A stretch of DNA of 64,000 nt from Podocnemis expansa (Eukaryota > Chordata > Testudines > Podocnemididae), in NCBI GenBank assembly GCA_007922195.1, contig ML681971.1, forward strand, positions 18,548,369 to 18,612,368, given 5' to 3'. The position numbers were made by a program, and so were the translations under genes. The notes under the pieces are model-generated. The model made no database searches and was not told where the DNA came from. It saw only the letters and a list, made by a program, of their open reading frames with translations. Below are positions 34,641 through 47,578 of the stretch, piece by piece. The first letter of the stretch is position 1; each line of letters starts with the position of its first letter.

Positions 34641-36735
34641 AGAAGTTCCTTTTGATAGTCAATTTGGTTAATGGGTCTATTGTTGACTTTGTCTAGTTCT
34701 TGGAATAACTCAACAATTTCATGGATGTTAAGAGTTTTCACTGTCATCGGGCAAGAATCTTGTTCCCCTTAGGGCAGCATTAAAAATGCTGCCCATATTT
34801 ACACTTGCATATACTTACATCATGCCATTTAGTTTTTGGAACATTGCTGACACACTGCTTTACAGACATAATGAAAGCTGTTTAAGGAAGGTCCCTGACA
34901 AGACTGTGATAGGTGAGCAGATTAATAAATATGCTATTCACCAATGCCAGCAGTTCAGTTAAAAAATATAATTCAGTAACACTTTCCTTGGCTTTGCGAA
35001 AACGTGACATCTCATTTCCGTACCATGAAGTACAATGATGACCAAATAGTGATTGATGGTAGCAAAGGGGCTGGCAGGCCCATGGAGATCATTATTGGAA
35101 ACATGTTTGAACAGGAAGTCTGGGAAATTGCGCTTGCATCCATAAGAATAAGTCAGGCAGCTGGAGCTCTGGAGTGATGTCATCAACAGTGATGGAGTTA
35201 CTAGCCTTTGCCTTCCTCTACAGCATTTTCCACTTGAGGATCTTAGAGCACTTTACATACATTATGTCTCACTACAGCCCTAAGAAACTGATATCATGGA
35301 CAAAGACCTGTGAAAAGAATGGTGCAGGTGCATTGCTCCACCCAGATGGAGCTCTGCTGACTACAACTTCAGAGATTTACTCACATGTGCAAGTTGAAGG
35401 ATCAGAGCCTGACATCCTTATTTGTTGAAAGTCATGCTTGTATGTGTCTACAGCGTTTTCGCATCTGCAGCATGCTAGGTGTTGTTCACGCACATGGGAT
35501 GACACCACTTTCTGCCCTCAGGAGATCAGTGAACGCATCTGATCAATGAGAGTTCAATAGATGGCAAATGAATTTATTTCCCCTTTATATATACTACACA
35601 GCTTTTTTCCAACTACAAAACGCTGGTCACTGTTCATTTCAGTGATATACAGGAGTCCTGATTTGTGATGTAATTAAAAAAAATTCTTCACTGCCTGCAA
35701 ATGTGAATGCATGAGTTCGTTTCTTTCCCCCCATAATACACAAGTGGGAAACTGTGCCTAACAAATATTTTACCCCTGGGAGCTATTAATCTCAATCCTC
35801 TTCTATGTCTACTCATTCTGAGATTCAAAAGTTTGAGAAGTTTTATCTGAAAGACGTTGCCTAGAGATAGGGAGGACAAAGATAAGATGTGACTTATCAA
35901 GTATAAATGAATGATAGTAAAGTGTCTGGTGTGAAATTTGTGCCATGTTGAACACTGTACATTCCATTTGAATCCTTCTCAACAGGAAAGGATCGTACAA
36001 ACTGCATTATAAACAGTATATTATCTACCATTTAATTGGCAAAAGTGCTTGTATAATCTTTTTAACCCAGGTTTTTTTTTCTGTTTTGTTTTAGTTTCAT
36101 ACAGTTGTCACTCAGATGGGGAAATAGTTGAAATTTTAGGAGCTTGGTATAGAATTTATGGCTATTGTGTACCTCACATATAACTTAAACAAAGTAGGTT
36201 TTATTAGCTCTCAACATTTATTAATAATTGTTTATTTGTTTGCAGTAGTGCCCTTTATGTGTTAGCACTTCCCCAGCATTTGAGAACAGTTCCTACTCAG
36301 AGGGACTCACAATCTATGCATAGCAGTCAGGAGAAAGGGAACAACAAGAAGCAACTTACAGACCATTTACACATTAATCAATAAGATTCTTTACAGGCAG
36401 CAAGGGAGAAATGAGTCGTTAAGAGGGACTTACAGATGAACTCAAGATCAAGGCGGTTATATCATGCAGAGGGCTCTGCACGGAGGTAGTTGTGTGAGAA
36501 TCTGATAATTTATGTGGCATAGGAACACTGAATAGCATCAGAGCAAAGGACCACATGTTACTGCAGCGTATATATATACTTTTTCTTTTCTTTTTTTTAC
36601 CTTCTTAACTTCATACCTTAGACCTCTAGAAGTATACAACAGCTGCCGGTGGAATTCTGAAGCCATGCTGTTGACTTAGGTGGGCAGAAAAAGAGGGTTT
36701 TTTTTAATCAGATAAACTGTCTACAACCAGGCAGG
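34641..36735. other. No gene recognised
   Basis: AT-rich. Contains a MIR-like fragment at 35215-35295. Nothing else supported. Confidence 0.4.
35215..35295 (+). repeat. MIR-like tail fragment
   Basis: TTTTCCACTTGAGGATCTTA, then GAGCACTTTACATACATTATG and CTCACTACAGCCCTAAGAAAC follow the L2/MIR-type tail (GAGGATCTCAAAGCACTTTA..). Confidence 0.45.
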
Positions 36736-36905
36736 ATGCCCCAGAAGAAGAGCAAAGATCGATCCAACACTCCTGATGAGCTCAGCTTTAATGCCATTTT
36801 TCGAAAAAAGGAGGCAATTCTATTGCAGGCAATGAAAGAGCTGACCAAGAGGTCCCTGGTTCATGTAATTATATATAGCTTCAATACAATCTGTTTTCAT
36901 CAAGG
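36736..36905 (+). CDS. Candidate orphan coding exon, unknown protein
   Basis: ATG 36736 opens a charged segment MPQKKSKDRSNTPDELSFN, then AIFRKKEAILLQAMKELTKR, with the look of a coiled-coil N-terminus. It is preceded by an acceptor-like ACAACCAGGCAG and followed by a strong donor AAG|GTATGT at 36905/36906 (a weaker one, AAGAG|GTCCCT, sits after LTKR). The last ~17 residues before the strong donor look non-coding. I do not recognise the family and find no partner exon. It may be the first coding exon of a gene continuing beyond what I can trace, or chance. Confidence 0.3.
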
Positions 36906-36921
36906 TATGTTAATAATCTGA

Positions 36922-37429
36922 TTTCATGCCTCTATCAAGAGGCCACATATTGATGGAATTACAGAACAATACAAAGTTCTTAGAGCACTGCCTTGTTAGA
37001 ATTGCAGCCTTATTGGATTTAGTTAACCAGAACAGAAAATCCTGAGTTCAACATAAAGCGTGCCTAGGAAAATTAAAGCGTGTGCCTGGGAAAATGAAAA
37101 CAGCCTTTTGCGCTCTGACAAAAACAAACTATGTAAAGCACATCAGTGGTTTCACGTCACACCTCTGTGTCCACCTAAATTAACCAAACCTAGCAATTCA
37201 GTACTCTTGGATTTTCTGAGAATGATGTTCTGCAAAGAAGTGAGAGATTGAATTTTACCATCCCAAATGTTTGCAGGGCCAGTTCCAAGCTACAAGTCCA
37301 AGCATTCATAAGAGGCAAATTATTAACTGGCATGCATGGGTTTGTGAACTGAATGTGTTCATTCAGTGCTCTTTCCTGAGCTTCTTTTTGAGTAATTCAG
37401 TCAGGTCATCTAAACAGTACCTTGTAACT
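36922..37429. other. No gene recognised
   Basis: Short frames without family resemblance. Confidence 0.4.
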
Positions 37430-37515
37430 CAGAACTGTAACTACGGTGGGGCCAACAGGGCAAAGCCCTGGGCGGCACGGAGCAGCTCAATAGATCTGCT
37501 GTATTATGGGGGTGA
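37430..37515. mobile_element. Truncated hAT-like MITE related to 24455-24633
   Basis: CAGAACTGTAACTACGG, then GGGCAAAGCCCTGGGCGG and GAGCAGCTCAATAGA correspond to the reverse complement of the 24455 copy. Only one end is present. Confidence 0.55.
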
Positions 37516-37776
37516 GTTGGATTGTCCTTGTGACAATGTGTTGGGTGTTAGGAAAGCTTTGTCACAAGCTAACTGTCCTATTCCCATTTTGTCCAACTTA
37601 CTGGTTTCAAAGTCTGGCTGTCCTGCACACATTCCCGAAGTGTCAGTGGAAGACTTCAGTTTTCATGTCAAAGCCATTTATGTCCTTTGCTGACATAGAG
37701 ACATATTTCCAATATTGTAACAAAGGGCTCTTATGGAAATGTTTCTCCTGTGTAGCAAGATCATGTGCCCTGTTTA

Positions 37777-38133
37777 CAGAGCCGCTAAGTAGGGCGGGGC
37801 GAATGGGGCAAAGACCCAGGTGAAGAATTTTAAAGCGCGGCTACCAGACCCTGCCTGGCCCAGAAGAGGAATATGTCTTAGACACATTCCTCCTGGAGCC
37901 AGGCAGGGGCTGGGGGAGCTTCTTCCATCCTGCCCCAGACATCCTAGGCTGCTCTCCCTTGGCAGCAAGGGAAGGCACCCCCCTGCCAGTTCTCTGCCAT
38001 TCTCCTCCAGCGGCAAGGGAAGTCACCCCCCGCTGGGTCTCGGCTGCCCTGGCCCCAGGCTGGATCGGGGTTGGGGGTGGGGGGAGGAGTGCCTTTCCTG
38101 CCCTGGGCACCAGAAGTCACGGTTACAGCGCTG
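37777..38133. mobile_element. hAT-like MITE, 357 bp
   Basis: The left end CAGAGCCGCTAAGTAGGG and the right end GGTTACAGCGCTG are of the same CAGxGCxGTAAC type. CCTGTTTA (37769-37776) and CCTGCTTA (38134-38141) match at 7 of 8 positions. Frames across it are repeat-derived. Confidence 0.6.
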
Positions 38134-38141
38134 CCTGCTTA

Positions 38142-41100
38142 CCTGTTTAAATAAAATTAGGCCACATAACTAAGGAAAAAGAGAGATTCACTTGAACAAT
38201 AAATTTGGAAAGATCCCATTTAATTAGAAAGGTATATTTCTTGTTCCTAGCAATTATCTTCAATACATCGATAGCATGGCATAATGCTAAAACTTGCACA
38301 AAAGAGGAATAATTTCATGGGAAAATTCCTTGCTGTTTAGTATAATTTATTCCATTAAACAGGCAATTTACTCTTAAAAAATCATTTAAGAGCCTCAGGA
38401 ATGAGTCATTTCTGACTGGTAAAGATAGGGTGAATTCCCTCAGAATTAGGAAAATTGTCTCTTTTTTTTTTCTCCAGTTTGGTAGTGAAATTTTAACACA
38501 GGGCTTATACCGTTTCATTGTGCTACTTTCACCAAGTTCACTTACTTTCTTTTATGGCCCCCTTTGTTGGGGGACTTACAAGTATGCAGGGGTTGGTCAT
38601 CTGGTCACAATGTGAGGCTATCGTTTATTATATTATAATGTAGCTCCTCTCTTCCATATTTGGTGACTTGCAAGGCTTGAGACCTTACACTGCCTCTAAT
38701 AATATTTAAATGTCATTTGCTATTTTGTTGAAGCCTGTGGCAGTGGCAGATGTCAAGTGTACAAAATAGAGTGTGAACTTTTAAGGACAGGACATATTAA
38801 TGCAGATTCTGCCCTTTCCTACATGTCATGCCATTGAGTCAGAAAGCTGGATTTATTTAGGATTTATGCACTTATGACATGTTGGCCTTTGCAGTCATAG
38901 AACACATGTTTTATCCCATCTACTCCCAGTGGGAATTTTGTCACTAATGCCATTAGGTCATCCCTCAACTTGGTAAAATTGGGTCCTTCCTGTTCCCAGT
39001 GTGGTCCTCTCCTGATTTTATGGCACAGTTCTATAGCTGGTCAATAATGAAATAAGTAGCTTGTCCTAGCTACCGTCTCTGGTTTCATGTCTCAGAAGCT
39101 TGTGATTTTTTTCCACCATGATATGCCATTGGACTTAATTGAATTAATACAAATTGCAAAAATTGACTGCTATTTTTAAAATCCCATTTTCACACAAACC
39201 TCATACATAACCCACCTTCCCGCCAGAGTGCTTGTTCTCCAGCAGAGGAATTCCTAGATTTGCACTCCTATTTGAAGATCATTTAACAATAGAGTCAGGT
39301 AATCACAACTCATCTACTCCTGCCTGTAGCTCCACAGATCACTGTAAAAGCTGTACCTGTGACTAACTTCACACCTAGCCTACACATTAATAAAATTCAA
39401 CCAGGATAGTCCACAATAACAGGGAGCTCTACAATTTATAACAATGAAGCATTCTGGGTTTTCAGCTTACTAGGGGCAGGTCTACACTGCCTGCCCTTGT
39501 TGGCAGCAGTCAAACTGAGGGGGCTTCCCTTCAACTCAGTGCAACCCAGGTGCCAGGGTTGTTTAGGGATCAAACTTCCAAAGCAGGTCTTTACAGAACT
39601 GAGCACTCAATTAGGACAGTGGTGAGTGACGACCTGCCATAGGACTACTGTTTTCTGGGATATTTTAAGCTCCACCAATTCTAACCCATTCTCCCTCGGT
39701 TAGACTGAAATGTTTTCCTTTCTTCTTTTAGAAAATGTGTTCATTCAGCATTTTCACTTGAATGTCAAAGAGCGTTTAACTTCAGCTTCTTCCTCTTTAT
39801 AATATCATTTGCTCTGCAAAACAAGTCAACTGGTCTCAAATGAGCACAAATGGGGCTGGAGCACAAATGGGGCTGTTCCTCCCTGCAGAGAATACATTTA
39901 CTCTTTTAATCCCATCCCTTCCAGCTACTCTGTAGGGTTGACGCTGTCCATTGCATTTTCCTCGTATCTCTGTGATATGTTTATCAAACTAAATCTTGAC
40001 AATATAAAGTTCTATGTTAAGTAATATAAAGACATACATTTATTTTTATCTGATCTCATTTAAGCATTTACCTCTGCTGCCTCTTGCAGTCCATAGATCA
40101 TCTTCTCAGAATATAGGGTTCTTTGGTTGCCTTCATAATCAAAGGGGTTGAGATTTTCAAAGTTTGCCAGGAGACTGAGATATGTGCTATCTATGAATTT
40201 ATCTCAGTCCTCCACACTGCTACAAAGATCTCACCCACAGTGTGGTTCAGATCTGTATTATACTTCAAAATTATATTATTCATTTTTTAGAGCTGATGCA
40301 GTGGGAATATTAAAAATGGGAAGAAATTATAGACATTGTGAAAAGAAGTCAAATTAATAAAGATAACTATTTAAGCCTGAGGTTAAAGGGATCCAAGTTA
40401 GCAGCAGAAAGTCTCTTGTCTTAAATTAAATCTACTCCCATTTAAAGGAAAACTGTGCTGAGTTGGCAAATTTGACCTATTTTTTCCATTATATGTTTGT
40501 AATATCAATGCACTAGTGTGTTCACAACTCATGCTAAAGAACATTATTAAGGTTGCAAAGTCAAACACTAAGAAGTTAGGAAATGCCAGAATTAAGGTTG
40601 CCCATTGGTATAAAACCTTAATTCATACAGTTTCTTGTTATATGATCACATACTGTTTTTCCACAGGATCCCTGCCTCATTTAGTGCCCAAAATACATAA
40701 TGCTCCCTTGGCAATAAGCTTAACCACACTGTGGACCAGCACTAGAGGGGGCTGAGATGTTTTTCAAGTAGGTTTGACAGATATTTGGTGAAAGTGGAGT
40801 AATGGTGAGACTTGGTAGTCTTGTTTTCCATTCCAGGCTCTGGAGAGGAGTGTGCTATAGAAGGCAGAGACACTTCTGCCCATTTTCTCCAGTCATGACC
40901 TATTCTGCTCCTTCCCCTCTAACTCTTTTTAGGTCTCCCTGCTCCTGCCCCTCATTTGACTTCCATTATTCTCATCCAACCAATCCTGGTCTCATTGATC
41001 AGTTAATCCTAGTCTCTCCATCACGTCTTCCAGCCATAATCCGCCCCCTACCCCCAGTCACCAATCTCCTTGTTTAGCAACTCACAGTTCTCTTCCTGCC

Positions 41101-41203
41101 TCCTCATGCAACCTGCTTTTCTCTTCACATGCACTAGCCTCTTGTCACCCTTTTTGACTCAAATTTTCCTGAAAAATTGAGCCTGAGGCAGAGACCTAAC
41201 CTA
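38142..41203. other. No gene recognised
   Basis: Mostly unique AT-rich sequence. A possible MITE end (GGGGCAGGTCTACACTGCC) lies at 39473, and an exact tandem 17-mer GAGCACAAATGGGGCTG at 39842-39875. Nothing coding is supported. Confidence 0.4.
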
Positions 41204-41480
41204 GATACACCAAATTTGCCATTGTCAGATTGATCTTCCCAATTAACTGATTGGGCCTCTGAAGGCCTACTCAGCCAGTCAGGAAGTTGATCACTGAAGA
41301 CCATCCCAGTAAGTAGAGCAGCGCTGAGTCAAAGGGAGGGCATTTCAATTCAGTGCTCTGAAGACACCGTGGTAAGTAGGTGGTAGGCAGCTGAAGGGAG
41401 ATACACAAGGTGCTTTAAGTACTTTATGTATCTCCCTTTGACTGCTGCTCAAATCCCACTGCATTGTAGACTCACGTCTA
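41204..41480. mobile_element. Old MITE, copy homologous to 53010-53295
   Basis: Shares GATTGATCTTCCCAAT, GTCAGGAAGT, CCCAGTAAGTAGAGCAGC and GGGAGATACACAAGGT with the 53.0-kb copy. Ends near CATTGTAGACTCA, an eroded form of the GTAGACATAGCC terminus. Confidence 0.5.
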
Positions 41481-41702
41481 GCAAGGGAAATTTCAGCCCA
41501 AACGGTTAAAGTTTACAGAGTAGTATGAAGCTGAAAACAAGGTCTTATATGTCCAGCCTTCATAAGAGGTGGTAATACCAGCCCTGGTTTTAATAGTCTA
41601 ACATACTCACATGCTAAGGAAAAATTAAGGTCCTAGTCTGCTTAAGTGTCTGCAGGATGAGGGTGTAAGACCATTGGCAGCTGTCCTGTCCTCATGAGCA
41701 GG

Positions 41703-42789
41703 CAAGGGTTAACGTATAATTTGGTGGGCCCTGGAACCCTCCTAAGTTGGCGGGCCCCCTTCACACACCCCAGCTACTGTGCCCCAAATCCTGCCACCCA
41801 CCCCAGCTACTGCCCCTGCCCCAGGTACTTCCCCCCAAATGCCCACCTCCCACCCCACCTACTGCTCCCCACACAGCTACCCCCACCCCACATACTGCTC
41901 CCCACATTCCTACCCCCACAGCACTACTGCTCTTCATAAGCCTATCCCTCACCCCATCTGCTGCTCCCCACATGTATAGCTGCCACCCTAGCTACTGCTC
42001 CTCACACACCTACCCACCACCTTAGCTACTGCCCTGTCACACCTACCACCCACACCTACCCCCTACTCCAGTTACTGCCCCTAGTCCCTGTCTCACCACT
42101 AGTCTCCCACCCCCCCACCATGCCGCACAGTCTTCCCCTGCCGCTCTCGGCCGACCCCCTCCCCCCCCCTTCCCTGCTGGGCCCGCTTGCCTGTTCCTGA
42201 ACCAGGGATTTCCCTAATACGTCTCATACACCACTGTGCCTCCCCTGAATTTCCCAACACCCCCCAAGTTGTCTGCCAGTAATAGTGTTATACCAAATTA
42301 GTGAGCTACACCCCACCAAACCTCCATCTACACCCCTCTAATTTCAAGTCCGGGGGAGAATACTGCCCTGACCCTCCACTCATTGGCCCCCTTACGTGGC
42401 CACCACATCACTGGAGCAGCCCTGTCCTGGGCTGAGGCTCCGGCCTGAGCCTACTCTGACTGAGCATGCTCAGAGACTCTGAGCATGCTCATCAGAGCAG
42501 CCTCAGGCCAGAGCCTCAGCCCAGGCCAGGCAGCTCCTTGCCCTCCCGGAATGTGGTGGACCGCCATTCCGGGGCCTGCTATTTTTAGGGGCTCAGCATC
42601 AGGGCCCCTAAAAATAGAAAATGGAGCTGGAATGCTGCATTCTGGGGCCCACTATTTTTAAATGGTGGGCCCTGGAATGCAGCTTTCTGGCCCCATTTTC
42701 TATTTTTAGGGGCCCTGGAATGCTGAACCCCTAAAAATAGTTGGCCTCAGAACTGTGTTACACTGTGTTCTGGCTTACTTTAAACCCTA
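41703..42789. mobile_element. hAT element, CAGGGGTTAAAGTA family, 1087 bp copy
   Basis: Starts CAAGGGTTAACGTATAATTT and ends GCTTACTTTAAACCCTA. TGAGCAGG (41695-41702) and TGAGCTGG (42790-42797) are an 8-base duplication with one mismatch. The left third is a C-rich tandem tract with CAGCTACTGCTCCCCAC-like units; the right half has repeated inverted GGGGCCC..TATTTTTA..GGAATGC blocks and a 100-base hairpin (42426-42525). No transposase. Confidence 0.8.
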
Positions 42790-44157
42790 TGAGCTGGGTA
42801 AGTGAAAATCAATTCAGATAAACTAAAAGGGGGATTTAAGCATGCTTTATATGAGAGTTATTATTATAAAAACAGGGTTCTAAAAATTAAAATAAATTCT
42901 GGTTGTGAGACTGTGAATGCTGCATATATCTTCTACCATGTAACAACATTTTTTACTTGGAGAGCCATTATGTTTCTCATGATCTGTTTATTTAGCCAAA
43001 ATGTTCTTTTTCCCAATCTTTAAATAAAAGCCAAGCTGGCTACTCAAACCACTTGCAAGAGCATCAGCTCTGGAATGCTTCTCTAGACATCTGTAATGAT
43101 CAAGAAATGCTAATAACTAAATATCTCTGTAATTATCCATGCCATAGCAAAGTATGTATGAAGAATCTTATTTTTGAATGCAAAGCTTAGCTGTGCTGCT
43201 AGGGGATAATGAAAAGGAAATAGCAGAAAGAAATTGATGGTATTTTGTGCAAAATGCTCTGTTCTTTAATTTTGGGGAAAAATAACATTAATATAAAGTT
43301 TCACTGTTTTATTGGACTAGAAGCCTTCTTTTCAGTCGAGTGTACTCTAAATGGTCATTTCAAAAGCCATGCAATTTCCTCTGCTTTTTCATCTGGTTCT
43401 TAGAATTCCCCAAGCCTCAGTAAACAGAATTTTGTCTTTGCTTATACCACAACTGTAATAGCTAGATATTCTGTATCTCAGCTTTCTGCCATTCTGATGT
43501 ACCAGTGCAGAAATCTCAATTTCAGTGAGTAATGGTGATGCCTACATCAGAGACCAATGCCTTCCATTCCTCTCACTTGTAATGAGTGCTACTAGTATCC
43601 CTTGTCTAAAAAAAGAGGACATCTTTCAGAAACGGATGTTTGAATATTTGGGCATTGGGCTTGCTTATTGAGATTGTCTTGCATATCATGTAGATCAGTC
43701 TCGTCTAGTCTAGTACTTGTCTAGTGGACCAAAGATTCTCCATCATAGATGTTCAAAAATTGGTTATATGAGCTGTTAACAGAGGGTCAGAGTGGATGAA
43801 ACAATTGGTCTGAATCATCATATTCTATTGCCTTTAGAAAACAGATGATAGTGCACTCAATCTTACGCACCTGAATATATCTAGGTTATGTTTCTTGAAT
43901 GATATTCTTCATAAGGTGCAAGCGGATGTTCGTATCACAGAGGCTGCACAGTTTTCAAAGATGGTGCAGAGGAACCCAAGATAAGCAGTCAAGGTGGAGA
44001 TATCTCATGTTCTCAACTTCACCGGTGCTACTGTGGGTAAGGAAAGAGATGGCCTGGATTGATTCAAAAGAAGCTGAAAGGAATTTTGCATTTCTGCTGT
44101 TTTTTGAAAAATCATTATTCCTGAACTGTTCGGGTGTCACTGAATGGAGGCCACAAC

Positions 44158-44303
44158 AGGTATGTCTACATTGCAACTCAACACTGGTGGCTGACCTGCG
44201 CTCAAGCTGCAGGGGTGTTTAACTGTGGTGTAGACTTCTGCACCTTGCAAGATCCTAGAACCCAGGCTCCAGCTCAAGCCTGGAAATCTACACTGCAGTT
44301 AAA
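44158..44303. repeat. MITE-like repeat with TATGTCTACATTGCAAC end
   Basis: The left end TATGTCTACATTGCAACTCA and internal TGTGGTGTAGACTTCTGCAC and GGAAATCTACACTGCAGTTA resemble a common reptilian repeat with inverted GTAGAC motifs. Limits approximate. Confidence 0.4.
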
Positions 44304-46487
44304 CAGCTGCACAACTTGAGTTGCGTGAGCACAAGTCAGCTGGCAGGAGAAGCCTCGAGGGTTGAATTAGGCTGTATAGGCATACTAAATGACATAGGGA
44401 CATGCATACTGTTGCTACAAGGCTCCACTCTTCTCAAGAGCCTTCCATCCTGCTTCTCTTAGTAAAACCCTAACTGATAAGGAACTATTGTATTCACAAG
44501 CCTCTCATCTCCTCCTATGCCCTACTTCTTTGTCTGTATTTAGCTTATGCCCAGCTGGTTTAGGAAGACCAGCAGAAGGCTAATATGCCAGAGATAGATC
44601 AGTTGCTGTCCCCCATGCTTATACATGAAGTGTTTGAAGTTTCCATCGCCACTTTAGATCTCACAACTTGCATATATGGTCTGATTATGTTCACACTTAA
44701 GCCTTAGAGACAAGGACTGAGATTCACATTTCCTCCAGCAGTTACAGAAACAGCAAATTACAATGGTCTTCTTATTGGTTGATGTAGCTGAGTGGATGAG
44801 TAAGGAGGTGGAGTTTAATCCCTGCATACCTGACATGAGGAGCTAGTTAACAAATCAGCAACCCTGTTAATTTTTGTCCAGATAAAGTCAAGGGTATGTT
44901 ACATAAAGGTGCAGAAGGAGTTTTTATTCCCTTGTGGGGGTATTAAGTGGAAGTAGCAATGTAACTCATGGTTAGGTGGAATCTGCAAAAGGAAAGATAT
45001 GCACATTTTACATGATGAAGGAAACAAAGGTCAATAAGAGGCAGCAACAACTTAATATTGAGAAACCATCACCTATCTAGTAAACCCTGAGACCAAGGTA
45101 ATTGTGAGGTTCAAAGCCAGTCATTTTCAACTGAAAGGATTTCCCCAAACATTTTTGATGAATTATGAAACTGTCTTTTTTGCTTTTTTTTAAAAAATAT
45201 TTAAAGCACCACCATCACAAATCAGAGTTAAATTACTTTTTCGTGCTCATTCATGTATGGTGAAAATATATAGATATATAAAAAACTCTTTTCTTATTTA
45301 TCAAAACCTCCAGGCGTGTATTTACAGTTGGGAGAATGTAATGAAATGTGGCAAAGTAGGATTTTTAACTGAAAAGTCTGCAAATTGTTTCTTGCAATAC
45401 AAAACTGATGTGTAAATACACATCATGGCACATGAAAATGAATCCCATATTGAATATTTCATTGCAGAAGCAATAAACTGCACTAAAAACTGATGCATGG
45501 CAAATATATTATTATTATTTAAACATTTACTTTTTTGGCATAAACAGAAAAATACATGCACGCATACACATAAACTTGCCAGGAAATTAAAATGAAATGA
45601 ATAATATCAAGCCGCTGTCCCTGCATGGAGATTTTATGTTTTAATATCATGACCATTATTAAAACACATATAATATGGCCAACACAAGCACACAATAAAC
45701 AGATTTAATTCGTCAAAAGCCTGAGTTTTCATTCCACTTTCCTATTGAGAGCCTGAACCTTTTATGCATCAAAACAAATCCAAGTGAAGATGTTGCTCTC
45801 TGTGACCCTCCTTCTGCTTTCCTTGTTCCTTATGTATTTAATTTTTTAAAACATGTAGTTGTATCATCCCTATGTGCTTTTATTCTTAACAGCTCTATAA
45901 AAAGAGACAAAGAAACTAGATAAATGGTATGAGGTAGAATATTGCCATATTTGACCCAATCCTCCTTCCCTGAAGGAGCTACACTTTCCCCTAAGGATGA
46001 TTAGTTCCTCATAGAAGGATTTTCAATGCTTCTCATGATGGGCTGCCCTAAGTGCAATCTGGGTAACTGGTGAAACTGTTTGCACATTGGAATTCCTGTT
46101 CCACAGGAAATTCCAAAATTTCAACAACAAACTTGTTATGCAGAATCAGAATAAAAAAATTAAATGTTGAAATTCCTTATGAAATGGGAATTCTGAAATT
46201 TCATTAAAAATGAAACATTTAGTTTTCATTTTTAAAAAACACTTCCAATGTTTTCTGAACCAGCCAAAGCTCTAGCAGCCCATTAGAGGGGACGATGTAC
46301 TTCCTGGGAAACCTGGGAGCTGGATTTCCCATGACATACAAGGAGCCAATAGCCAGGAAACCTTGACAGCCATGGGTCTTTGACAAGCTACCCAGCCTTC
46401 CCAGCAGTCTGCTAGGCGGCCTGCTGAGGAGTGGAAGAGCTGTGGAGCTGCAAAGAATTTTCTAATAGAAAAATAAAAATCTCTTTA

Positions 46488-46608
46488 TAAGGTGAACAAA
46501 TTTGTGTGAAAAATTGGGACAGGGGTTGGGGAGTAATAGGTGCCTATCTGAGACAAAGAGCTGGATATCAGGACTCTACGTGTAAAACTAGGACATATAG
46601 TCACCCTA
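46488..46608. repeat. hAT-like MITE of the GGGTGACCAGAT type (decayed)
   Basis: AAAAATTGGGACAGGGGTTG, then GGGGAGTAATAGGTGCC and the end TATAGTCACCCTA form the reverse orientation of the repeat at 52556. Confidence 0.5.
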
Positions 46609-47578
46609 TTGCTTCAGTACACTTGAAATTTTCCTGTGGAAAATTTCCCATTTTGTGTTGTTAGTTTTCAGTCAGAAAATTATTCCAACAGTAAATTCCT
46701 GACCAGATGTACTAATTGGTATTTTGCCAATCTATGCATCCCACAATTTGCATGCACCTCCACAGACAGACTGACTAATGATTGTTCTTCCCATGGTTCA
46801 ACCTTGCAAGGTGCTGAGCAGACAGGCCCCAATTCCAACCAAAAACTTGAGCACACATTTAATCCGCACAGTGAGTAGTGCCTTTGACTTCAGCAGGACT
46901 TCTCATAGAAGAAAAGGCAATTCATTGTAAGGATGACAAAATACAGGCCAAGACAGAACAGTAACTGGAACAGAATACCATTTATCCTAGTTTTCTCCCT
47001 CCTGTTCTTTTCAGGGTTGATTCTTAGCTGGTTTAAATAGTCATAGTTCCATTAAAACCAAATAGATCTGTTACAATTTACATAAGCAGATCTGCTTCTT
47101 TGTCCCTAAGGGACTGATTTTACTACCATTCTTCACACTTATTATTACCTTACACTGCAAGCACTGTTGATTATATTTCCAGAGAGATAGCCTTGTTAGT
47201 CTGTGTACAGCAAGAACAACAAGAGTCCTGTGGCACCTTAAAGACTAACAGGGGTTAAAGTATAATTTCGTGGGCCGCGGAACCCTCCCGCATGGGTGGG
47301 CCCCCTTCTGGCACCTGTGGGCCCCCCAATACCTGTCTGCAGAACCCACCTCCTGCCCCAATACCCACCCCCCCCCACACACACAGAGTCACCCCCAGAC
47401 AGAGACACACACACAAAACCCCCAGCAGCTCCACCCCAAAACCCTTACCTGGGCTGTTTGCAGGCTGGCCGACCGGCTGGAAGCTGCTTCCAGCCACAAG
47501 CTGCTCCAACCTGCGGGGGCAGGGTGGGGGGAGATTCACAGACTCCCAGCCTGCCACAGCTCTCTGCTGGCTGGGCTT

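Larger units (their letters stand above)
42798..47163. other. Gene-poor, AT-rich; small MITE relics only
   Basis: Apart from the repeat fragments listed at 44158 and 46488 I see no coding exon or known repeat. Short frames here do not resemble families. Confidence 0.4.
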
